Positions 44,738-56,932 of a stretch of 64,000 nt of DNA are shown here, one piece after another. Position 1 is the stretch's first letter. Each line of letters starts with the position of its first letter. The notes below the pieces were generated by a model. It had not been told where the DNA came from. It worked only from the letters and a program-made list of their open reading frames with translations, and made no database searches. This DNA is from Ophioceras dolichostomum (taxonomy: Eukaryota; Ascomycota; Sordariomycetes; Magnaporthales; Ophioceraceae): assembly GCA_003049485.1 (NCBI GenBank), contig PYST01000214.1, positions 1-64,000 of the forward strand, written 5' to 3'. The translations under genes and the position numbers were made by a program.

Positions 44738-47700
44738 GTGGTATGGGCGTTTGAGGGTTGGATAGACCTAGGGACGGTGCTGGCTAGAAACGGTACCTAC
44801 CTATCTGATAGATAGGTTGGTAGCTTGGCACGATATGTCGCCGGTCGACTGGACTGGACTGGACTGGGCGGATCGGATAGACGCGGATGGTGGACAGATA
44901 CTAAGTACGGATAAGAACGCGTCGCGGCTGCTACTACAGTTCACGTGGACGGATAGGATGGATGGACGGCGGCTCTCGAGGGGGGTGGCCCCGGCTGGGG
45001 ACAATGGGCGCGTGTCCGCTGAGGCTGCTGCTGATCGGATCAGACACACGAGATGTCCACTGAGCGAGCGGCTTCACGGTCTGGCGGTCGGGGTGTCGGT
45101 GGTTTTGGGGGTGGGGGCCGGGAAGAAGGTTGCCGAGGACAAACAGTTCGGACGAACCTGTCGGCGAACGCAAACGGCATCGGTATGGAGTTTCGAGGGT
45201 CGAGCCGATGCAGGGAGGCAGAAGGAGCGGGAAAGGAGGGCGGGCTGGTGGGCGGCTGGCGGGCTGCTGTCGGGCTGCTGTCGGGCGGGTGGCTCAGCCT
45301 CACCAGCTCATGCAGCCTGCCTCCCTTCCCTTCTTCCTCTCCCTTCCTCCCTCCTTGCTTTCTCCCTATTTCTCCCTATTTCTCCTGCTGTCCCTTTCTG
45401 CCTGGAGGCTTACTATCTATCTACATCGAAAAGCCTTCCTGCCTGCCTCGGCGCATCATCCCCATCCGTTCGCCGTCGTCCTACCTGGGTACATACATAC
45501 GTCATCCACTTTTGCCCCCAGCCCGCAGTCAGTCATTGGGGTCCGACAGCACATGGGCTTTGAGCTTGAGGCTGAAAATTAATAGGATAGTACGGAAGTA
45601 CCATTCATGCAAACATGACTGCCTGCATTTCGACAGAGCCCTCCATTTCTTCGCCAATACATACCCACACTACACTATCGAGTAACGTAACTTATGATGA
45701 CCATGACACGTTCTGATTTGGTTCGTTTCATTTCGCGCTCATATCCCCCCAAAATTCCCTTCATTTTATTGCTCTCTGCCCCAAAAACATCACCGCCGCC
45801 GGTGTGACGACGACCTCAACGCCCCAGAGCTACTAGCCAGTATCTTCCGACTGTCGGGGCGAACGGCGGCCCCCAATTTCTTTTGCTCCAGCCGGTCGGT
45901 TTCTGTTGCCGAGAGTGGAAAGGAGGGAAACATGTAGGACTTCATATGCAGATGAGTCATCACTGTTTGCTCGCTTCGGTTGGATGGTCTGTCTCTGTCT
46001 TCGCCTCGACCTCGGTGAAGAGCGCTTGCTCACTCGTTTTCCTGTTTGTTTTGCGTCACACCGTTTTTGGAATCAGTGATCCCGGGTAGGTAGGTAGGTA
46101 TTCATCAAGCCTTTTTTCTCCTCTTGTCCGCGAAGGACTTGAAAGGATGCTCGATGTGTCCCTTCCTCTTCTCCAATCATCATCAAACACTCCCTCTCCC
46201 TTTCTTCCCACTCTGCCGCGTTTCCCAGATTTGGAATGAGGGCATCGTTGATGAGCATGTGCTTGGTCGTATCTGGTGATATGTAGGTATGCACCACGGT
46301 GCATAGCCTCCCTCGTCTTGCGTACGCTCCTGCTAACATTACTGAATGTGAGTGCTGAGTTTTTGTTTTGATATCACGGGCCGAGACATGGCTGGCACAC
46401 AAGTTGCTTCTCGTGGCCTTTGGTACTGCCATGCAGGTACCCGTCTCGTGTTACAGCTTCCCCGGTCCATTTTCTTCTGAGGGCTCTGGGGAAAGAACGG
46501 TTCGGCGCTTCGAGAACATGCGGTTGAGTGCGGTTGAGCACCATGTCAACAATTCAGAGCCACACGCCTCAGGGCAACGAGGCTAGGTATGTATTTTGGG
46601 CGGAGCCTTCGTCTTAGCCTCACTCCCTTCAGCTTCGTCTTCGCCTTCAACTCTCATATCCTCGGGCTCGTTGTCCGCAGCTCTAGAGCAGCCCTCCTGC
46701 CTGGTCCAAGCGAGACGGCCGAAAGGAACCTGCCGATGTCGGTTTCGGCGTCGTTGACCGCGTTACGGACGTTAGAAGAAACCGAAAAGCGTAATACTCA
46801 CATCGCTTCTCGCCACAGCCAGCCTCTTTCTTCTCTTACTTTCTCCCTTCCATGACTTCTCGCCTCGCTAGATGACTTTGAGCATCATCCGCCGGCCGTC
46901 AGGCGTCGGCTCCGAGGGGTCATATGAGCGCTTTGAGTCAACAAAAGGACACAAACAAACAAGCCGGGATAGAAAACGAGAATATTCAAGAGACAGAATA
47001 TGAGAGATGGAATTATGAAAAGAAGGCAGAGAGGCGCGAGCGAGCAATCTAAGAGTGTAAAAACAGAGGAGCTTAGCTTGAGCTTTGATTGTTCTTTGCT
47101 TCGGATCTCGACGGGTGGGTCGATATAACAGGTCGGAAAGTGATTCCTCAGAGACCACTCAAGTCCCTGCATGAACAGAATGTGTTTGTCGCATTACAAA
47201 TAGAAATCCACGAATGTGTACCTAGCCAGCGGCTAGTCTAGTTGCCTTGTAGGTGCCTACATACACCTACACCTACCTGCCAAGTCGGGCACTAGGTATA
47301 CGTCAGTGCGAGAAGGAGAAGGAGAGCTCAGGTAGGCAGGAGGAGGAAGGTCGGTCGACTGGTGGTGACTAAGGTGAGACAGTCAGCCGTGTTAGATGCC
47401 CAGGGGCGTGCTCACAAGACCAGTCCTGCTGTGGGGTTTGGGAAGATGCGCTTGCGAGTCTATGATGCTTGACGGTGACTCGTGACAGAAACAAGACGTT
47501 ATTGTACGTAAATGCAGCAGTTTTGTTGTATTCTAACCGTACATCGGCGATCGGATTTTGATTTTGATGTCCGTCTGTTGGCGTTAGCATTTGGTTTTGA
47601 GCGAGGCGAGGGAGTTAGTTTGGTGTGACCTGAGTGATGCTGTTGAAGAACGGTTCATCAGGGGGGTCAGGGGACTCAAATGGGTGTGGACCGGGATTCC

Positions 47701-49362
47701 CCACATCGGCAGCTCACACACCCGCTACAGCCCAGTGACATCTGCCGGCCGGTGCGCAACGCACGCCTGGACGCCAGCCGGCTCCCTCCCCTGAGTCCCT
47801 TCTAACAGCCACGTTTTGGAAACAGCAGTCCTACGTACCATTCTGGCCTGGCAAGGGGGCTGGATGAGAGTGCCGGCGAGCCGGGGTGGCGCTTTTCAGA
47901 AAATTTCTTCACCCTGTTTCGACCGTCCGAGAGCCCTCCTCAGGCCACAGCTCTTGTTGCGGCTGATTCAAGGGTATGATGTGTGATTGCTCATTAAAAA
48001 AAAAACATGGAGAAGAACCAACCAGACTTGCTAGACCACCACCAACAGCAGCACTGGATGGGCTGTGTAATGACATTGGCTTGCACAAAACAGAAATCAT
48101 CAAGGGGGATGAGGAGGGGACTGAATGGGGAGAGAAGAAGATCCAACCACCCATCAAAGCCAACCAACCAACCAGTTGCAAGGGACCGAATTCTGTCGCC
48201 TGCCCGCGCGTCCCAAGGCAGGTCAGGCTGCCTGCCGCACCCACAATGAGAGAGAATGAGTTTTCCGCGCCCGGCCCCCAGTTGCCCTGTTTGGTGTTCT
48301 TATAAAGCATATTTTCAGTTCTGTCGGGTCAGCATTTCGGGGCACTTTTGCTGCAATGTCAAGGCTGCTGCATATTGGCACATTGGGAAAATGGAAATGA
48401 GGGTGTGCAGCGACAACTGAAGAAGGCTGGAGACGAAGCCAAGAACAGAAGAGCCAGCAGAATCAGCCGCGACAGGGGGGTGGCGGCGTGGGTCCTCTGG
48501 GTCCCGGGGAGCAGCCCACGGGTCCCGAGCGGCGGCAGCATCACATCTCATCATCAGCAGCAGAAGAGGGAAGCAGAACGGACAAGGGGCCAGGGGGGGT
48601 GTGGTTGATGAATTTGATGGAGGGGCACCACAAGAAGGGGCTCAGCTGGTCTGTTCCCTTACCCCCCCTTGTTGCCCAAAAGTTGCCCCAGAGGTTTTTG
48701 GGATCATGGAACGGTCGACGGCGCGAGGTGTGTGTGCGGCCCGCGTGACTGTGAGCTCTCTCTTTCTCCGTTCCTTCCTCGCGAACTGTTTCTATCTTGT
48801 CGCGGGCGAGCGAGCGAGCGAGACTTGAGTTGCCCCGTAAAAGTCGAGTGTAATGTGACTCCTGACTTTGTAAGTACCTACCTACCGAGACGTCTCTTCC
48901 GTAGGCTTGGAGGCGTGCAGTCCTATGGTCTTCTGGGGGAGATATTGTCCGCACCCCATCCATCCATGCATCATCCGTCGAGCCTCGTTCTCTTTCTGTC
49001 TCTGCTGCGTTGCTCTCTCGCTGCTTCCCTGCGCGGTGAAAAAGGGAAGGAAAGGCTGACCGACCGAGTTGGCCGACTGTGGCTGCCCTAATTAACAGTT
49101 TTTCCTCTTTCCCTACTTACCTGGTTGCCTTCCTTCCATGCGCCCCTTATATAAACATTCTCATTTTCCCACATCTTGGCCTGGAGCTTCCCGTTCCTTC
49201 TCCATTCCATTCTCTCGTTACAACACCATTGTTGCTCGACTCGAAGATACATAGTATTCGAGCTACCTATTGTTACCGTTCTCTCGAAGGGGCCCGCCAC
49301 GACTGGGCGCCCGAATACAAACATTTTCAGAAAACGTTTCTTGTGTCGCCATCCGATAAAGC
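44738..49362. other. Long gene-poor spacer before the NLR-like gene
   Basis: About 4.6 kb with no convincing gene. Frames up to 248 codons near 44.8-45.7 kb come from overlapping low-complexity sequence. A minus-strand acidic frame near 46.57-46.70 kb is more protein-like but unsupported. TACCTAGGTA-like sites occur near 44795, 46085, 47217-47275 and 48873. The end carries the TATA box and leader of the NLR-like gene. Confidence 0.45.
49148..49155 (+). promoter_or_regulatory. TATA box of the NLR-like gene
   Basis: TATATAAA lies 215 bp upstream of the proposed start at 49363. That ATG is the first ATG downstream of the box, which supports the unusual one-codon first exon. CT-rich sequence follows, as in many fungal leaders. 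Confidence 0.5.
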
Positions 49363-52300
49363 ATGGTACGTTTTTCCCCCTTCACCTTGTTCTCTGATTT
49401 TTCCTCCTATTCGCCCAGACAAGCGCGGTCGGTGGACATGTCATTGCTTTTCGGCCTCGCGCTGCAACTGTCGTCCGTTTCTTTCCGCCTTGAGCCATTC
49501 CCGTAGAAGCGGGCGGTGCGGGCCGCTACAGCAGCCAACTTCGAACCTACTTCCATTTTGAGTTTTTTTTGCCTCCCTTCTTTTTCCGTTTCCCCAGGTT
49601 TGCAATGCGGAATGCGGGTGAACCCGAGCTAGCTTACCTGTACCTATCTTACCTTGTCTTCCCGCTTCCTTCGATCCGAATAGGAAAAACACCAGCCAGC
49701 AAAGCAGTATCAGCAGCACCAGCTCGAGCTGAGAAAGACGAGGGGGGTCCTCCTGGCTAACGTCAGCATGTTCGTTCGCCTCTGGAAATATAGGGCACAA
49801 TCAACCGACAAATCTCTCGTTACGAAGTCAGCTCGGTCTACACCCATCCGCAAGCCAAGGTCGACATTGTCCTCGTCCACGGTCTCAACGGAGACCCGCA
49901 GAAGACATGGACGGCCAGGAGCAACGGCGTCTTCTGGCCAGGCGAGCTGCTCCCGGCTTCGCTGAAGGGCGAACCTGCCAACATCCTTGTTTACGGCTAT
50001 AACGCCGACGTCTACGCGACACGGAATGAAAGGTAGGTCGCATAGCTCCATAGCTTCCCCCAGCTCTTCCCCCAGCTCTCCAGCCAACCCTAGCCTGCGC
50101 CAGTTCGTCCTCATTCCTTCCATGGCTTCCATTGGATCACCGGCTTCCTTGACTAACGAACTGCCTTGCAAAATACAGGAGCCCAAGCACCGACTTCATT
50201 CACGTGCACGCGCAGACACTCATCACGACGCTATCGGTATACCGCAAGAGCGAGGGTACGACCCGTAACCCGATCGTATGGGTGGCACACAGCCTAGGCG
50301 GGATCCTGGTGAAACGAGCGCTGCTGTACTCGAACGATGTGCGGAACACGGACCACGAGCCGTTGCGGTCGATCTATGTGTCGACGTATGGCATCATATT
50401 CCTGGGTACGCCGCACACAGGGTCGGACATGGCCACGTGGGGCCACGTCCTCCAGGCCATGTCGGACGCGGTCGTGCCCAAGAAGTTCTTCGCGTCGGAG
50501 CCGGTGCTGCTCAAGACGCTGAAGCGGGACAACGAGATCCTGCAGAATATAAACAGCCACTTCCTCGACGTCTACCAGCGCTTCAAGATCCTCATGGCCC
50601 ACGAGAACCACATGACCGACTTCAAGACCTCGAGGGGCTTCGTCGTGGACGCCGCCTCGGCGAGCCCTCAGCTGCCGGGGGTGATCTACTTCGGCATCGA
50701 GGCCACCCACTCGGGCATGTGCAAGTTCGAAGGTACCAACGCCCCCGGCTACCGGAATGTGTCCACGACCATCTACGAGTGGGTCGTCGCCGCGCCGCCG
50801 GTCATCCAGGTCCGATGGGCGGTTGAGCAGGAGGAGCGGCTGGCGAGGGCCCAGCAAGATGTCAATGAGAGGATCAGGCCATTTGTAAGCCTTTTTTTTC
50901 CAAACCCCTTTGTACGAGCCGCCACTTGGGCAACCCTTACTGATGCGGTTGTCCTATTAGATGCCAACCCGACCTACTACTGGTGGTCAGAACCAGACAC
51001 AGGGTACTAGTATGTCTCAACAACCCACGGGGGCGGCGGGTGTGGGCGGTGCTTCAGCTTCAGCTTCCGGCTTGGCTGCTCTTATCGAGGGTCCTCCTCG
51101 CAACTCCACCAGTCGACCAGTGTTTGAGGTGGAAGAGGTGGATGACGATGAGAAAGCAGAGCCGGTCAAGCGAGCATGACACCAAGTGAACACCTAGCGT
51201 TGAGCGATGAGTATAGTCATCTCACGCACGCACGGTTGAGGACTGCGGGCTGATTATGGATTTTTGCTCCATTTTCTTCGATAGTTGAGCCAAATAGAGA
51301 CCCACGTTTGCTAGAGCCTCCTCCACCGCAACCGCAAACGCGGCCACAAGAGCAAGCGCATTCGCAAGAGCTAGCGCAATCGCCACCGCAACCAATACCG
51401 GCACGCAATGCGCCACCAGATCCCGACGACAACGGTGTAGCCGCGACGTCTCCCTTCCCTCTAGTCCCCATCCACAGCCGACCCGAAAGCCGGCCCGAGC
51501 TGGCCCACCACACCACGTCCGGTATGAGTAGAGACCACCCGTTGTTCATCCATCCCGAGCCGTTTCGCCCGAACTCGTACCACGTCGGCCGAGAGAACGA
51601 GATGCGCGAGCTCCACAGGCTGCTCATGGACCGTAAGCGAAGGGTGGACGGCACCTCGGCCGTTTTGCTCCACGGCCTGCCCGGTGGCGGCAAGACGCAT
51701 CTGGCCCGGCAGTACGTCTTCAAGCACAAGAACGACTACCCCGGCGGCATCTACTGGGTGCGGTCCAAGTCGGTGCAGGAGATGGAGTCGTGGTTCTGGC
51801 GCATCGCCAAGACGGAGGCCATCCGCGACTCGCTGGAGAGCGTGGCCAGGGAGGCCGTCGACTCGCTCCTTGACCCCAGGCGGATCGTTGAGATCGTACG
51901 CATGTGGTTCAACAGCTTCGAGGAGTGGCTGATCGTCTTCGACGGGATCCACTTCGACGAGCCGGGCGTCGAGCGCTTCATCCCGGGGGCTCCCAACACG
52001 GCCATCATCTTCACGTCGACCAACAAGGCCGTCACGGGCGACTACAACTTCAACAACCCGGAGGTCATTACGGTCGATCCGCTCAAGGCCCAGGAGGCAC
52101 AGGAGCTGCTGCTCACCGAGATGAACAAGAAGAAGCCCTGGACGACGGACGACCGCACTCGCGCCATGGACCTGGTCCGGCTGATGGGCCGCCTGCCCCA
52201 GATGATCCACATTGCCGCCCAGCAGCTCAAGGCCACGCAGGAGCCGCTGTCGAGATACCTGAAGGCGTACGAGAAGCGGCCTTCGGCACAGGCCGGAAGT

Positions 52301-55300
52301 CTCCCCGCTTACTGGGCTGTCTATGAACAGCTGCAGGACCGGGGTGCAACTGCGGCCTTGAATCTCATGTCGATCCTCAGCTTCTTCGACCAGGACGTGC
52401 CGGTCGAGATGCTTGCTCTAGGTAAGTTCGTTCTCTTAACTTCGGCTTTCATTTTCCTTCCACACTTTTCGTCCCGATCTCCCTCGTCTCCCCGGTCTGC
52501 CAGGTCTCCCCTTCTACCCCACCTACCTAGCATCTGAAGTACTAACTCTTGCTCAACTCGCTCTCTGGGCAGGACTGCCGGCTCTGGATGCCAGGACCCC
52601 CATCAAGACAAGAGACGCCAGCCACAAGAAGCCAACCCTTAACAATACCCTACGAGTTCTCATCATGTTTGCCCTCGTGGAACGGGTTGACAACGACGAC
52701 GTCTCGCCTACCAGCTCGAGGAGCTCGAAGCAGGGCTTCGAACGCGGCGGCGAGAACCCAGACATCCTGAAGATGCACAGCGTGGTGCAGGCCTTCTTCA
52801 TCCACGCCATAGGCGAAACTAAGAACGCGCTCGACTCGAGCAACAGCAGGAACCCGAGATACGATCCGGTCCTGTTCTGGCTGGAGCGAGCGATCGCGGT
52901 TTTCTGCAGGTCTTACGACGAAGCCGAGCGTCGGATCCAGAATGAGCCTCATATGGGCTTGCCTGACGACTACCATCGCTACGAGATCCACGCACACACA
53001 CTGCTGAAACATCTGGACCACTTCGACAAGAAGCAGACCATTGCCAGCGTGCGAGAGGATCTATCGCGCCGGGCTGCCCTCATCCAGCAAGCCGTCTATC
53101 GACTGTCTCATAGGGTGCAGACGCACATCGTGACGAGCTTGGGAAACGAGGGTGACGAGGACGTGCTCCCCACCATGTCGGTCTTCGACGAGAGGACCAG
53201 CAGCCAGTCGGAGACGGACACAGACTCGCCCGAGAGCCGGCGCAGCTTGTCAGGGCTGGCCATCCCCGACCAGCACCCCTCACGGCGCTGGCTCCCAGAT
53301 GCCACGGCCGACGGTCACCTGGATAGGACCCAGCCGGCTCACCCTGGACAGCACGAGTCGCCGACGTCCTTCACGCCGACACAGGCCACTGCTGCGGACT
53401 TCCACAACCCATACCACTTCCACGTGCCTTTCGACCCGCCGTACCCAGACCAGTCGAGCATGCCGCCAGCGCCGCCTATGGACGGGGACGACGGGGACGC
53501 ACAGACCGTCGTTCCGGACACGAGGTCGCCACAGATCCCACAACCAGGCTCAGGGAGCAGCGAGAAGGCCGCCGCCTCGCCGTGGTCTCCGGCCCAGCCA
53601 AACTCGCCGACGTGGCAGCTCGTCACGTCCCACCGGACGGTCAAGAAGAACGAGAGCCGACGCTACCACGACCGCGCCGGCGCCTGGAGGGACCGCACGG
53701 TCAGCGACCCGCGTAGCAGCATCAGCCGCGAGACCGCAAAGGTGTCCAGGTTCAGCGCGAGGGAGGGCCAGGAAGTCTTGTCGCCGTCTCCTGGAAATGC
53801 AGGAGGGGCGTCCATCCCGCCCAAGACCACGGCGGAGAGCGGCGCAAGGATGATACTCGACAAGCTCAAGGGGATCACGTCTCCGACTGCCCCGTCCTCC
53901 TCCTCGGTGCTGCAGGACAAGACAAATCGCCCCGATGCACAGCAACAACCTCACGTGGCGAGGCCAACTCTCATCACAGGCAACAAGGGCAGCTACGCGA
54001 ACGTGGCGGCAGGCAGGCCCATCTCGCGCGAACAAGACGCCCCTGCATCTCCCGGCGAGTTCAACAACCGCTTCAAGAAGACCATGTCGCTCAGCAGCTC
54101 GCCGTCGAGCTGGACATCGGCCACGCTCAAGAAGCTGATCAACTTCCGGCCAAAGGCATCGTCGAGGGCCACTACTACCGACCAGACCGCCGCGTCAACG
54201 ACGAGCGAGTTGACGACGACGGACTCCAAGGGCACCGGAGGCGGCAAGAGCAGCAGTTCGACTGTTGCTGCTACTACGCCAGCACCTGAGGCAACCGGCA
54301 GCAGCACAACCACCCTGCCGACGCAGACGCAGACGCAGACCCCGCTGACAGTCGCCAACCCGAAAACGGCACATAGCGAACCCAGCCTCTCGCCGCGCGC
54401 CTCTCCCCTCGACAAGGGCAAGAGCAAGGAAACACCCCCACTGCCTCCCTCGCCACTCTTCCTAGGCTCCCGCTCCGCCAACTCGAGTCCAGGCCAGGCA
54501 ACGTCTCCCTTCCCGCCGCCGCCCTCAGGCTCAGTCTCAGGCTCAGGCCAGCCCGAGCATCGCAACGCCGCCAACGTCGGCGCCGTGCAGCGCTGGGAGT
54601 CGCAGATCTACCATCCAGGCCGCAGCCGGCTCGAGACGTCTGAGTTGATCGACGGGTTCCCCGATGATTACAACAACCCGATGACGCGGTCGATGCCTTC
54701 GATCCGTGACAATAACGGAACGGCAGCAGGGGGAGGAGGAGCACCAGGAGGGAGGAGCTACTACTCACAGCAATCCTCGTCCCCGCCCCGTCGATACCAG
54801 CAGGGACAGGGACAGGGGCAGGGATGGCAGCAGCAGCAGCAGCAGCAGCAGCTGCAGTACCAACCCTCCTACCAAATCAACGTCCACCCGCCCTCCCAAA
54901 ATGTTGGACATGGCGGGGCGGCGATGTATTCCCACAACACCCCACCAGACGGCTACTCCTCCCTCCCCATGAGCCGCGACACATCAGGCGGCGCACCAAC
55001 ATCTTCCTCGTCCGGCGCGGGAACCAGCAGTGGCTGCCCTATCCCACCCGGCGGCGGTGGTGGTCCTCCTCCTCAAACCGGCACATCCCGCTCCTCGCCC
55101 ACCGGCGGGCCGTCCTACCCAGCCTACCGCTCCGCGTCGCCTAACAGAAATAGCCAACAACACCAGCACGCCGCGCAGATGCTTTATGGTCACGGCCACG
55201 GCAGCCACCACGGCACCACGCCCTCCGACACGCGCACAGAGCCGTCTCCTCGCATGGGCCCGTCGCCCTTCCCTGACGTCGACACCAGCTACCGCATGTA

Positions 55301-55931
55301 TGAGGAGCGGCATGGCGTCGTCAGGTCGTCGAGGAGGGGGCGGGGGAGGGCTGGGTCTTCTGGGAGCTATGACCAGCATCAGCGAGGGGGTGGTGGTGCA
55401 ACAACGAGTGCCACGCAGCGGGGCGTATCTAGTGTATCGGCCGGCGCTGCTGCGGGGTACGGGTATGGTTACAGCCGCAGCCAGAGCCCCAGCCCTAACG
55501 GGTTGTACCGCAGTGGAGGGGCGGTGCCGCGACGGCCGCTGCTGCCTGGGGCGTGGGGGGCTGGGAATGCACCGGTGAGCTTCACGGCGCCTCCTGGGAG
55601 CAGTCCTGACCTTTCATCATCGAATCGCGGAGGAGCAGACGGCAGCGAGATGGCGAGGTCTGCGGGGTCTCAAGGGTCCGGGTCGGTCGGCGGATTCAAA
55701 GTAGGGGACAGGATCATCGAGTTCGGGAACGTGCCTGTTGATGTCGTGGAGGCTGGGCAGAGGGCTAGGAGGCTTGAGAGGGAGATTTCCATGGGGAGCG
55801 AGACGAGGAGGAGGATGGGGGTAAGTGCCTCAAGGTCGAGGAGTAGGGAACAGGATGGGGAGAGTGAGGATGATGGGAGTGGGGAGAGGGGGGAGAGGGG
55901 GGATGGGGTCGGGTTGGGGATTACGGGTTGA
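49363..55931 (+). CDS. NLR-like protein: SERAC1-type hydrolase + P-loop NTPase + long disordered tail
   Basis: My model has six exons: 49363-49365 (ATG only), 49794-50032, 50179-50884, 50961-51009, 51285-52421 and 52573-55931, about 1,830 residues. Residues about 2-300 form an alpha/beta hydrolase of the DUF676/SERAC1 type, with VDIVLVHGLNGDPQKTW and the nucleophile elbow WVAHSLGGILVKRAL. From about 430 an NB-ARC/NACHT-like domain shows Walker A GLPGGGKTHLARQY (about 463), Walker B EEWLIVFDGIHF, sensor-like IIFTSTNK and the GLPQ-like motif MGRLPQMI. A winged-helix-like part (LNLMSILSFFDQD) follows, then helical sequence to about 870. The last ~950 residues are Ser/Pro/Gly/Gln-rich and low complexity, with no TPR, ankyrin or WD repeats. 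This is the fungal STAND/NLR plan, used in nonself recognition and cell death. The start and the 51010-51284 intron are the least certain parts. Confidence 0.82.
54828..54851 (+). repeat. CAG trinucleotide run encoding polyglutamine
   Basis: About eight perfect CAG codons lie inside the last exon of the NLR-like gene and encode a glutamine tract within the disordered tail. It is preceded by CAGGGACAGGG-type imperfect repeats (GQGQGQG in protein). Such tracts vary in length between strains. Confidence 0.85.
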
Positions 55932-56932
55932 AGAGGAGGAGGGTATGAATGCTTAGCTGTGGTGTCTGTCGGTTGAGGGAGGAGGTGAGAGGACGACAGA
56001 CATACCGACGTCGGACATACTGACCGTTTCTGGCTTGTTTTACTAGTTGCTTTGTTCTTTTGTTTTCTTTTTCATTTCTTGTCGGCTTTCATTTTCTCTT
56101 ATTTTTTATCAGTGGTTTCTTTTTCTTCATTGTTTTTTGTCTTCTTGTGGCCTTCCTCGACTCACTCATCTAGCATCTGCATCCTCCACTGTCGGACATC
56201 AAAAGTTGGCTCGGGCATCATCATACATGGCGAACATACCCATATACACCACTTCATCATTGTCGGGGCGCTTTCGAGATAGGGGAAGGAGGACTACGTA
56301 CCTAGAATAGGGTGCATTATCATACCTGGGCTACAAGGAGCATCGGGAACCATATCATGTAATACTAGGATCAGCATGGACGTGAGAGGCAAGGCATTTT
56401 GGGACCGGTCTATCCGAACGAGAGTGGGTGGGTGAGAGTGTGTGAGAGAGATAGAGAGATCAGGCCTTGGCAGAACCCACCCAGGTGAACAAACATCGAG
56501 ATATCTACCGGCTAGCTAAGGTAGACAGCAAACAAATCTACGCAGCCGCTCTGGCTAGAGGCTGGCTGGCTTGCCATGCTATGATAAAGTCATAAGCAGA
56601 AACATACATGCCGAATGAAAATTCTTTCAGCGTTCCAAACTCCTTTCCCCCCCTAACATATTCTATCAGCTTGATTTTTTTTTGTCTCTGCCGCGTCCTT
56701 CTTTTTCTTCTTTTTCCCACCTGAAAAGGCGTTCAACTTGTCTTTTTTCAGCAAGCAACTTTTCCGTAAACATCGTTTCCCCCAGACCGTGGCTCCTCAT
56801 AAAACATAACTCCAAGATGGCTGGCGCCTCCCTCGAGAAAATCAACACCCTCTGAGATATCCCAGGGGTTCCTTATCTCCGTCTAGAATCCTTCGCCCAG
56901 ACTTTTTTTCTTGTTTTGAATTCTTTGTTAGT
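55932..56932. other. Convergent spacer between NLR-like and zinc-finger-like genes
   Basis: One kilobase lies between two convergent 3' ends. It is T-rich on the plus strand near 56040-56130 and on the other side near 56670-56760, consistent with 3' UTRs. A GAGAGA-rich stretch lies near 56440. No gene is seen. Confidence 0.5.

Noticed and set aside
44817..45685. Open frames of 210-248 codons in all three plus frames
   Set aside because: The frames overlap each other, are low complexity (Gly/Arg then Pro/Ser/Phe), share no motif and change character with base composition.
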